Source: Ekhidna sp. (lineage in GTDB: Bacteria; Bacteroidota; Bacteroidia; Cytophagales; Cyclobacteriaceae). From it: a DNA stretch of 5,615 nucleotides. Position numbers and translations under genes: made by a program. The notes under the pieces are model-generated. The model ran no database searches. It had not been told where the DNA came from and worked only from the letters and a program-made list of their open reading frames with translations. The stretch lies in NCBI GenBank assembly GCA_013214445.1, contig JABSPG010000147.1, forward strand, positions 3,047-8,661, written 5' to 3'. This document shows, piece after piece, positions 1 through 5,615 of the stretch (position 1 is the stretch's first letter; every line of letters starts with the position of its first letter).

Positions 1-1
1 T

Positions 2-418
2 TACGTTTTTGAGGCTCTTGCACATGCCGGTTTAGGTGATAAATATTTAGATAATCTGTATGTTTGGGAAGAAGTGATACAGCTTGGGGTAACTACATGG
101 CCAGATACTGGGCCCAATAGTCGCAGCGAATCTCATGCTTGGGGAGGAAGTCCTAACTACCACTTTCTGAAGATCCTTGCGGGTATTACTCCAACATCTC
201 CAGGGTTTAGTACAATTGATATTGCACCCTATTTTGGGCAAGGGGAACAAATGAAGGCGGTTTTTCCTCACGCTAAAGGTCCAATTACGATGGATATTGT
301 AAGGAAGGATCAGAGGGTAAAGGGTGTTATAACGATTCCGAATAACCTTGACGTGCTGTTTAAATGGAAAGGAAATGAATACGAGCTCTTGGAAGGGGAC
401 AATATTATTGATTACTAA
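2..418 (+). CDS. Alpha-L-rhamnosidase-like glycoside hydrolase (GH78-type), C-terminal part
   Basis: Partial gene: the frame is open from the left edge and ends at TAA 416-418, leaving 138 visible residues. The first ~60 residues are the end of an (alpha/alpha)6-barrel: a helix with AHAGLGDKYL, then TTWPDTGPNSRSESHAWGGS (residues 31-50) and PNYHFLKILAGI. The S-x-S-H-A-W stretch, followed by a helix and then PGFSTIDIAPYFG, is the usual junction between the catalytic barrel and the C-terminal beta-sandwich of bacterial GH78 alpha-L-rhamnosidases. The remaining residues, including the FPHAKGPI and FKWKGNEYELLEGDN strands, fit that sandwich. Such enzymes release terminal alpha-L-rhamnose from glycans. 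The catalytic acids and any signal peptide lie outside the window, so the linkage and location cannot be judged. Related (alpha/alpha)6 families with the same C-terminal layout remain possible. The next gene starts 12 bases later in the same frame, so the two are probably co-transcribed. Confidence 0.82.
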   Translation, partial: YVFEALAHAGLGDKYLDNLYVWEEVIQLGVTTWPDTGPNSRSESHAWGGSPNYHFLKILAGITPTSPGFSTIDIAPYFGQGEQMKAVFPHAKGPITMDIVRKDQRVKGVITIPNNLDVLFKWKGNEYELLEGDNIIDY

Positions 419-430
419 TACTCAAGTGAA

Positions 431-1327
431 ATGAGCGGAAGAAATGGAGTTTTTGTTTTGTTGTTACTGCTTGCGGTAAACTCAATATATGCACAGCGCA
501 AGCCTTTACCAGAGCCAGATTTACCCAATATTTCATATGGTTCTCACGAGCGTCAGGTTTTTGATATCTGGTTTGCTGATTCTTCCAAAGTGACGCCACT
601 AGCCATCTACATTCATGGAGGTGGGTTTGTTAGTGGAGATAAGCGCCGACTTAATCAATGGACACTAAACGAGTTGCTAATTGCAGGAATATCAGTTGCT
701 GCTGTCAACTACCGTTTTATTGATCATGCTCCACTACCAGCTGCGCACCGAGATGTATTGAGGGCTGTACAGACCATTAGATCAATGTCTAAAGATTGGA
801 AAATAGATAAGACGAAGATTGCGGTCTTTGGAGGTTCGGCGGGTGCACAGCTCAGCATGTGGCTGGCATTTAGTGACGAGATGGCAAATCCAAAATCAAA
901 TAATCCTGTTGAAAGGGAATCCTCTCGATTGACTTGTGTGGCCACTAGTGGAGGCCAGACCACCATGCATATGGAGCAATGGCGTAGTTGGATTTCCGAG
1001 TTTGTTAAGTACGGGACAACACAAGACGAGTTTTACGGCAGGCAAAACAAGAAGGAGCGTAAAAAGACGATTGAAAGTATTTCAGCTTATTCGATTATCT
1101 CAAGTGATGATCCTCCAATCTATATGAAGTACGGAATGCCGCCAGAAGAAGCTGTGCCTGAGAAACCTAAGAAAGTACAAGGGTGGAAGGTTCATCATGT
1201 CAATTTTGGTATTAAGTTGAAGGAAAGGATGGACTCTTTGGGGGTAGAAGCGCATTTGAAGTATCCTCAAGCCTCGGTGGAGTATAAAAATCAAGTTGAA
1301 TTTTTAAAATCCAAGCTCCTACAGTAG
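431..1327 (+). CDS. Secreted alpha/beta-hydrolase, esterase/lipase (HSL-like)
   Basis: This 298-residue protein starts at ATG 431. A Sec signal peptide is clear: a hydrophobic run at residues 7-16 and a likely cut after A21 (NSIYA|Q), supporting export. The esterase core shows HGGGF at 62-66, the oxyanion-hole motif of hormone-sensitive-lipase-type enzymes, and the nucleophile elbow GGSAG at 134-138 with Ser136. The likely catalytic Asp is in SSDDPP (D226 or D227). The catalytic His is less clear: no classical late H-G motif is present, and the best candidates are H255-H256 in KVHHVNFG. The family hydrolyses carboxyl esters. Between sugar-cleaving enzymes and a sulfatase, removal of acetyl or similar groups from a polysaccharide is the natural guess, but the sequence does not show the substrate. 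The length fits a single-domain member. The gene ends with two adjacent TAG codons, about 8 bases before the proposed sulfatase start. A peptidase of the same fold is a less likely alternative. Confidence 0.87.
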   Translation: MSGRNGVFVLLLLLAVNSIYAQRKPLPEPDLPNISYGSHERQVFDIWFADSSKVTPLAIYIHGGGFVSGDKRRLNQWTLNELLIAGISVAAVNYRFIDHAPLPAAHRDVLRAVQTIRSMSKDWKIDKTKIAVFGGSAGAQLSMWLAFSDEMANPKSNNPVERESSRLTCVATSGGQTTMHMEQWRSWISEFVKYGTTQDEFYGRQNKKERKKTIESISAYSIISSDDPPIYMKYGMPPEEAVPEKPKKVQGWKVHHVNFGIKLKERMDSLGVEAHLKYPQASVEYKNQVEFLKSKLLQ

Positions 1328-1335
1328 TAGTTTAC

Positions 1336-2112
1336 CTGAAAACGAATAGAATTTGGATTTTGCTGATTTTGGTAGTGACTGGATGTTCCATTGAAACCAA
1401 TATGGATTCCCAGCCTAATGTCCTTATCATTCTGGTCGATGATATGGGCTATTCTGATCTGAGCAGCTATGGTGGAGAAATTCCTACTCCAAACATTGAT
1501 AGACTGGCAAATAATGGCATTCGTTTTACTAAGTTTTATAACAGTGCCAGGTGTTGCCCTTCCCGAGCTTCTTTGATGACTGGACTTTATCCGCATCAGG
1601 CAGGCATGGGTCATCAAAATCAGAATAAAGGGATTCCTTCCTACAGTGGACGGGTAAATTCCAATGCTACTACAATTGCCGAAGTGCTTGACCAAAATGG
1701 ATACGATACATATCATGTTGGCAAATGGCACCTGGGAAGTGATTCAGCTTATTGGCCGAATATGAAAGGTTTTAAGGAGTCTTTCACTTTGGTGGATGGG
1801 GCTATGAATTATTTTAATCGCTCACCTTGGGTGAAGAATCAAGACTCACTAGAACTTACCTATAATGCCAAACCCTATGATTTAAAAGAAGGCTTTTATG
1901 CAACTACAACCTTTACAGACTCTGCTATTTCATTTGTTGAAAAGCGAGAGGTGGACAAAGCCTTCTTTATGTACATGGCTTACAATGCACCTCATTGGCC
2001 CTTGCACGCTCCTCAGGACGATATTGAGCCTTTTATTGGTAATTACCTAATGGGATGGGACAGCCTCCGAGCTCAGCGACACGGAAGCAATGAAACAACT
2101 TGGCCTCATTAG
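1336..2112 (+). CDS. Sulfatase lipoprotein, N-terminal half (frame broken at ~2083)
   Basis: N-terminal half of a type I (formylglycine, S1 family) sulfatase, which removes sulfate esters from sugars. Starting at CTG 1336 it opens with a lipoprotein signal: a K/R region (KTNR), the hydrophobic run WILLILVV and lipobox VTGC (Cys17). Metal-binding D35 and D36 follow in VDDMGYSD. The C-x-P-S-R signature is CCPSR, with C73 as the residue to be oxidised to formylglycine and R77. K130 and H132 in HVGKWHLG and H220 in NAPHWPLHAP complete this half of the active site. Position numbers count from CTG 1336. No ATG precedes the signal sequence; TTG 1360 is an alternative start that loses the charged region, and ATG 1402 loses the lipobox. 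The true sulfatase reading ends near RAQRH (about 2082). The last nine residues before TAG 2110 are out of frame and do not resemble a sulfatase. The rest of the protein continues in the next frame. Confidence 0.88.
   Translation: MKTNRIWILLILVVTGCSIETNMDSQPNVLIILVDDMGYSDLSSYGGEIPTPNIDRLANNGIRFTKFYNSARCCPSRASLMTGLYPHQAGMGHQNQNKGIPSYSGRVNSNATTIAEVLDQNGYDTYHVGKWHLGSDSAYWPNMKGFKESFTLVDGAMNYFNRSPWVKNQDSLELTYNAKPYDLKEGFYATTTFTDSAISFVEKREVDKAFFMYMAYNAPHWPLHAPQDDIEPFIGNYLMGWDSLRAQRHGSNETTWPH
2077..2092 (+). other. Probable +1-base frameshift inside the sulfatase gene
   Basis: The sulfatase reading moves here from the frame of 1336 to the frame of 2090. Dropping one G of the GG at 2083-2084 turns CGA CAC GGA AGC into CGA CAC GAA GCA ATG AAA. 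This reads R-H-E-A-M-K-Q-L-G-L-I with no gap, matching the usual helix after the GWDxLR segment of S1 sulfatases. The repaired protein has about 548 residues, a normal length for this sulfatase type. The exact base is inferred from the protein fit; the shift itself is seen directly, because the two frames overlap and each carries half of the family motifs. Confidence 0.85.
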
Positions 2113-2983
2113 CGAAAAGCATGTACTCTCAGAGCGCTTTCATTCAGTCCCAGCTTGGGTTGACCTAGCTGATTCGCTGAAACAGGATTGGGATCTTAAA
2201 ATGGCACTATATGCTGGGGTCATTTCCAACTTAGATAGAAATATTGGGAGGCTGATTTCGTCTTTAGAAAGTAATAATCAACTAGAAAATACCGTGATTA
2301 TGTTTCTCTCGGATAATGGCGCATGTTATGAAGATCCGGTACCACCAAATGCACCCTGGAGCAATCATCCCACGGATGGGATTCAAGGCGGTCCAAATTC
2401 CTTTCCCAGTTATGGTATTCCTTGGGCAAATGCCAGTAATACGCCATATGCATATTTTAAATCCTATTTGCATGAGGGTGGTATCCTTACGCCGTTAATC
2501 ATCCATTATCCAGCCAAAATCAAAAAAGGGATGATTAATAGTAATACATTAGGTCACATTTCGGATATCATGCCTACAGTACTAGAACTGGCAGGGATCG
2601 ACTATCCGTCTACCATAGGGGAAAGAGATATTACCCCTTTAGCTGGCCGATCATTCTTGAATTCCTTTACGAATCCGGAGGAAAAAGGTAGAGATACCAT
2701 CTTTTGGGAGCATGAATTTCATAGAGCTGTTAGAGCAGGGGATTGGAAGTTAGTTTCTCCTTATAAGGTCAAGGGGAAGAAAAAGATTGTAAATAAGTGG
2801 GAGTTGTATAATCTCACTGAAGATCCAACCGAGCAAAATGATTTATCAAATCGTTTCCCAAATCGAGTTGATGAGATGTCTTTAGCCTATGAGAATTGGA
2901 GACAAAAAGTTGGTGCTTTAACTAAATCAGAGTTGAAGATGGAAACTGAACGCATAAGAACGAAACTTCGAGAAAAAGAATGA
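2090..2983 (+). CDS. Sulfatase, C-terminal half (downstream of frameshift)
   Basis: Continuation of the S1 sulfatase in the second frame, ending at TGA 2981-2983. ATG 2090 is an internal methionine (from EAMKQLG) and probably not a real start, because no signal peptide or domain start lies here. Numbering from that Met, D75-N76 in FLSDNG are the metal ligands normally found in this half. The stretch SYGIPWANASNTPYAYFKSYLHEGG (residues 107-131) carries K124, the expected sulfate-binding lysine, followed by TPLIIHYP. This stretch and the CCPSR signature closely recall the arylsulfatase-like S1_4 group (from memory, not searched). DIMPTVLELAGI, the W-x-H-E-x-x-R-A-V-R strand (residues 206-215) and WELYNLTEDPTEQNDL are the usual C-terminal subdomain landmarks. 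No active-site residue looks lost, so only the frame is broken. If translation does not cross the shift, neither half should be active. The stop overlaps the next start by four bases. Confidence 0.86.
   Translation: MKQLGLISEKHVLSERFHSVPAWVDLADSLKQDWDLKMALYAGVISNLDRNIGRLISSLESNNQLENTVIMFLSDNGACYEDPVPPNAPWSNHPTDGIQGGPNSFPSYGIPWANASNTPYAYFKSYLHEGGILTPLIIHYPAKIKKGMINSNTLGHISDIMPTVLELAGIDYPSTIGERDITPLAGRSFLNSFTNPEEKGRDTIFWEHEFHRAVRAGDWKLVSPYKVKGKKKIVNKWELYNLTEDPTEQNDLSNRFPNRVDEMSLAYENWRQKVGALTKSELKMETERIRTKLREKE
2980..2983 (+). promoter_or_regulatory. ATGA stop-start overlap between sulfatase and Tat protein
   Basis: The sulfatase stop TGA (2981-2983) and the next start ATG (2980-2982) share bases. 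This junction usually couples translation of the two genes. With the sulfatase frame broken upstream, ribosomes that leave at TAG 2110 would not reach this junction by normal elongation, so the overlap matters for expression of the downstream gene (inference). Confidence 0.6.
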
Positions 2984-4029
2984 AAAGACGCGAATTCATA
3001 ATTACCTCTACAGGAGCGGTGGCGGCTTCTATGTTGCCTTTCTCCATGCTTGCTCAGCAAAAGAAAGACCGGAAACTGGCAGCATACTACTTTTTGGCGG
3101 GTATGTATACGCTCAAGCCAGATAGCATACGATCCGAGCTAGATGAAATGGCATCTTGGGGAATGCAAGTCGTATGCATTGGTGTAACATCTCTTGCGCT
3201 CAATCGGGCACCACGAAATATCAATTTTATCTTGGAGGAATGTCACAAAAGGAAGATGGAATGTCACATCGTGCCTTCTCGCATTGCTGGAATAACGGCA
3301 GGTGCGCCCATTAGTCCCAGCTCATTTAGTCAGCTTAATCCAGATGCTTGGATAAAGGACAAGGATGGACAAACTCCACTAAGAAAAGTTGGCCCAATAT
3401 GCAGCTTTTATCACCCCAAAGTTGTGGATTATTATCACGAACTGATGGTAGAGATGCTTGATTTATGGGATCTGGATGGAATCATTTGGGATGAGCCCAA
3501 GACGTCTTATTGGCAAGATCATTCATCACTAGCGCTGAAGAATAACCCAACTGCTGATTTTAGAACGTATATGAAAGATCATACGGACTTCTTTTCAAGC
3601 GTAAATAAGACGATTAAGGACAAAAAGAAGAATTGCACAATCACTTTTTTCGACGAGGCTGTAAGACCAGACATAGTAGTAGAAGAAATTGCCAAAATGA
3701 AATACTTGGACTATTATGGTACCGATGGGAAGCCTTGGCCAAGGGAGGCTTCTCCACTAGGGATGGAAGCAGAGCGAAGCAAAAAAGTAGTACCAGTGTA
3801 CGGTGAACGCTTTTTTACAAAGGCGAGAAAGAATGGCTTAAAGACCATGTGTCTGCCGGAGAATCACAACATGTCAAGGCAGGATAACGACTTAATGGAG
3901 AAGCATCTTCCACAAATCTTGGAGCTAGACATTGATATGTGGGTGTATTACTACTATGGTAGAAATCAAGAGGAGCCTGAACGTAACATGCAGATCATTA
4001 AAGACAATATCAAGACGTTCAAGTCATGA
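2980..4029 (+). CDS. Tat-exported putative TIM-barrel glycoside hydrolase-like protein
   Basis: I cannot name the family of this 349-residue protein. It starts at ATG 2980, overlapping the sulfatase stop as ATGA, which suggests translational coupling. The N-terminus has a twin-arginine pattern (KRREFI, residues 2-7), then a hydrophobic stretch and a likely cut after A25 (SMLA|QQ), so Tat export to the periplasm is probable. The mature part reads as eight beta-strands in TIM-barrel order: LAAYYFLAGMY (33-43), QVVCIGVT (63-70), CHIVPSRIAG (95-104), LDGIIWDEP (165-173), CTITFFDEA (219-227), YLDYYGTDG (242-250), VVPVYGERF (270-278) and MWVYYYYG (320-327). Acidic residues D171/E172 at the end of strand 4 and D225/E226 at the end of strand 5 are candidate catalytic residues, as in many retaining or inhibited-retaining glycosidases. 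This and the neighbours suggest sugar cleavage or binding, but the activity is inferred. A non-catalytic barrel or another hydrolase is possible. Confidence 0.75.
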   Translation: MKRREFIITSTGAVAASMLPFSMLAQQKKDRKLAAYYFLAGMYTLKPDSIRSELDEMASWGMQVVCIGVTSLALNRAPRNINFILEECHKRKMECHIVPSRIAGITAGAPISPSSFSQLNPDAWIKDKDGQTPLRKVGPICSFYHPKVVDYYHELMVEMLDLWDLDGIIWDEPKTSYWQDHSSLALKNNPTADFRTYMKDHTDFFSSVNKTIKDKKKNCTITFFDEAVRPDIVVEEIAKMKYLDYYGTDGKPWPREASPLGMEAERSKKVVPVYGERFFTKARKNGLKTMCLPENHNMSRQDNDLMEKHLPQILELDIDMWVYYYYGRNQEEPERNMQIIKDNIKTFKS

Positions 4030-4076
4030 AAGTTGAGCTTAAAAACTCGAGCCTTCTTTTAAAAGAAAAGTGCTGA
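4026..4076 (+). other. 16-codon mini-ORF filling the intergenic gap
   Basis: ATG 4026 overlaps the stop of the Tat protein (ATGA at 4026-4029). Its frame runs 16 codons (MKVELKNSSLLLKEKC) to TGA 4074-4076, which abuts ATG 4077 of the next lipoprotein gene in the same frame. It therefore fills the 47-base gap exactly. The peptide is charged, lacks a membrane segment and matches nothing I recognise. It could carry ribosomes from one gene to the next, or be chance. There is no sequence evidence beyond the fit. Confidence 0.25.
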
Positions 4077-5615
4077 ATGAAGTCAGTCAAAGCTATTCCA
4101 ATTATACTTCTTGTTTTGGTACTGCTAAGCGGTTGTCAAAAACCGAAAGTGGTGCAAAGTGAAATTGATTGGCCAGGATTCATGGCTAATCAAGATTTGA
4201 TTTGGGATGAATTACCTCTAAGGTGGGAAAATGCCCCCTTCAATGGAAATGGTTTGGTAGGTAGTATGCTTCATGTAAGCCCAGATTCTAACTCATTGAG
4301 ATTGCTCTTAGGACGGAGCGATATCGGGAAGCTTGATTATCCGGGTCATTTTAGAGACCCTAATAGAATACAGCTAGGCTCAATCGACCTTCAAACCAAT
4401 GGAAAAATTCTCGTCAAGGAGAGTTCGATGAGACTGGACCTTTGGAACGCTCAACTTACCGGACAGATAAAAACAACGGAAGGCGCTTTTAAGCTCAGGA
4501 GTTTTGTAGTTAAAGATGAGCCTCTATTGTTGTTTGAAACCTATGATTTTGAAGGAAACGAAGTAGGCAGTGACTGGGAACCAGCTTTTCAAGGTAGTGG
4601 ACGCTATTCCGAGATAGACCAACTAAAGATTTTTGAAGTAAAAGATACGATTCAGCATACCAGATCTGAGGTGAAAAGTGGCGGATATGCAATCGCTTGG
4701 AAAGAAGATCAATTACCCAACAAGAATATATTATCCCTATCCATCAATAGCTCACCAAGCACACACAGTATTTGGAACTCCTCTGATAGAGGCAAGCTAT
4801 CCGCTAAAGAGGATGCTTTGAAGATATTTGAAAATATTGATGGCAAGGGGATAGATCAGCTTTATCAAGAGCAAGCCGATTGGTGGCATGACTTTTACAG
4901 GAAGAGTTTTGTTTCGTTCGGCAACAAGGAACTGGAATCTTACTACTGGATACAACTCTATAAGATGGCATCTTCATCCCGTGCAGGGTATCCAATGATT
5001 GATAACCACGGTATTTGGTCCGTTGAACCAGTCTACGGATTTGCCACTTGGGATTTAAATGTACAGATCATTTATCGACTCCATATGGCTTCCAATCATT
5101 TAGAATTGAGTGAACCCCTGCTTCGATTCCTTGAGGAGAACTACAATGAAGAATCCATGTATGTTGATTCTTTAAGTGAATTTCGTGCAGGCTTATGTCA
5201 GCAGACTTTCCTAAGATACAAGTATGTAGATCCAGTTTATTGGGAACATGACGAGAAAAGCCCCTGTGATGGTCCTGCAAAATTTCTATGGGGCACACAT
5301 AACTATTGGCTGCATTTTCAATACACCCAAGATTCCTCGATGCTGCCAAAGCTCAGAGATATGTTGGAAGGTGGGATTAATGCGATGAAATCAGGAATGG
5401 TTTTGGAAGAGGACGGCAAGTGGCACATCCCCTACGGTCACAGCTGGGAGACTTGGAAGGGTAAAGATCCCAATGCTCATTTAGCAGTATTGAGGTGGGC
5501 GCTAGAAACGATCCAATTGATCGGGTATGATGAACTCAAGAATCCGCGATGGAAAGAATTCAATAGAAGCCTTGCTGACTATGTCGTTGGAGAAAATGGG
5601 GGTATATGCTGGGGG
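4077..5615 (+). CDS. GH95-like (alpha/alpha)6 glycoside hydrolase lipoprotein, 3' end cut off
   Basis: The frame is open from ATG 4077 through the last base, giving 513 residues with no stop, so the C-terminus lies outside. The start is well fixed: MKSVKAIPII, a hydrophobic run and lipobox LSGC with Cys20, a lipoprotein signal; a purine-rich stretch sits just upstream (4061-4070). Residues ~40-235 look like a beta-sandwich. LPLRWENAPFNGNGLVGSMLH (46-66) followed by LRLLLGRSDI (74-83) is the typical opening of GH95-type enzymes (W-x-x-A-x-P-x-GNG-x-x-G, then a Leu-rich strand and GR-SD). From ~255 helices take over: QADWWHDFYRKSFV, YYWIQLYKMASSSR, IDNHGIWS, then FATWDLNVQIIYRLHMASNH and EPLLRFLEENY (346-356), recalling the helical barrel of GH95. 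Motifs WGTHNYWLHF and IPYGHSWETWKG may hold active-site residues. GH95 members are mostly alpha-L-fucosidases or alpha-L-galactosidases. The match here is loose, so the sugar is uncertain, and a related family is possible. Confidence 0.78.
   Translation, partial: MKSVKAIPIILLVLVLLSGCQKPKVVQSEIDWPGFMANQDLIWDELPLRWENAPFNGNGLVGSMLHVSPDSNSLRLLLGRSDIGKLDYPGHFRDPNRIQLGSIDLQTNGKILVKESSMRLDLWNAQLTGQIKTTEGAFKLRSFVVKDEPLLLFETYDFEGNEVGSDWEPAFQGSGRYSEIDQLKIFEVKDTIQHTRSEVKSGGYAIAWKEDQLPNKNILSLSINSSPSTHSIWNSSDRGKLSAKEDALKIFENIDGKGIDQLYQEQADWWHDFYRKSFVSFGNKELESYYWIQLYKMASSSRAGYPMIDNHGIWSVEPVYGFATWDLNVQIIYRLHMASNHLELSEPLLRFLEENYNEESMYVDSLSEFRAGLCQQTFLRYKYVDPVYWEHDEKSPCDGPAKFLWGTHNYWLHFQYTQDSSMLPKLRDMLEGGINAMKSGMVLEEDGKWHIPYGHSWETWKGKDPNAHLAVLRWALETIQLIGYDELKNPRWKEFNRSLADYVVGENGGICWG

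Noticed and set aside
1402..1404. ATG as the sulfatase start
   Set aside because: It would begin just before the sulfatase core and discard a well-formed lipoprotein signal with lipobox VTGC encoded in the same frame directly upstream.
1291..1731. 146-codon open frame on the minus strand
   Set aside because: It lies antisense across the esterase end and the sulfatase start, whose plus-strand motifs are clear. Its translation shows no recognisable domain, so it is a shadow frame.
2075..2112. Programmed +1 frameshift in the sulfatase
   Set aside because: No slippery heptamer, no stop codon at the shift point (the next in-frame stop is 28 bases on) and no internal Shine-Dalgarno-like element as in known +1 sites. 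A mutation or sequence error is simpler.
4054..4067. 14-base perfect palindrome TTCTTTTAAAAGAA between two genes, considered as a terminator or operator
   Set aside because: It is almost all A/T with no loop, has no following U-run of its own and lies inside the mini-ORF. Palindromes of this kind are common in AT-rich gaps.
5068..5349. 93-codon open frame on the minus strand
   Set aside because: It is opposite the helical domain of the GH95-like gene, whose plus-strand frame is intact through it. No family features are seen.
1..5615. CRISPR arrays, tRNA/rRNA genes, insertion sequences or attachment sites
   Set aside because: No regularly spaced repeats, no transposase motifs and no RNA-gene signatures were seen. 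Nearly every base is covered by the five protein genes.

Overview
The window is a single-strand (+) run of genes for breaking down a polysaccharide. The organism is most likely a Bacteroidota bacterium, probably marine. This is inferred from the two lipoproteins (with very short N-terminal regions before the lipobox Cys), the Tat- and Sec-exported enzymes, the S1 sulfatase beside glycosidases, the moderately AT-rich DNA and the weak ribosome-binding sites. No 16S rRNA, SusC/SusD pair or regulator is present to confirm it.

Layout: (1) 2-418, the C-terminal end of an alpha-L-rhamnosidase-like (GH78-type) enzyme that starts outside the window. (2) 431-1327, a secreted alpha/beta-hydrolase of the esterase/lipase type. 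(3) 1336-2983, a formylglycine-dependent sulfatase lipoprotein, split into two frames by one extra base near 2083-2084; both halves keep their active-site residues. (4) 2980-4029, a Tat-exported protein of no family I can name, which reads as a TIM-barrel, glycosidase-like enzyme. (5) 4077-5615, a lipoprotein with a beta-sandwich followed by an (alpha/alpha)6-type domain, distantly GH95-like, running off the right edge. It has a complete 5' end and no stop in the window.

Gene gaps are 12, about 8, -4 and 47 bases. The 47-base gap is exactly filled by a 16-codon mini-ORF that overlaps the upstream stop and ends directly against the downstream ATG. No promoter or convincing terminator is visible, so the five genes probably form one transcript (inference).

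Together the genes suggest removal of sulfate and acyl decorations plus hydrolysis of deoxy-sugar (rhamnose or fucose) linkages at the cell surface or in the periplasm, as expected for a sulfated algal polysaccharide such as ulvan or fucoidan. The substrate is an inference. The points most worth a second look are the frameshifted sulfatase with its missing ATG, the unassigned Tat-exported TIM-barrel protein, and the divergent GH95-like lipoprotein.
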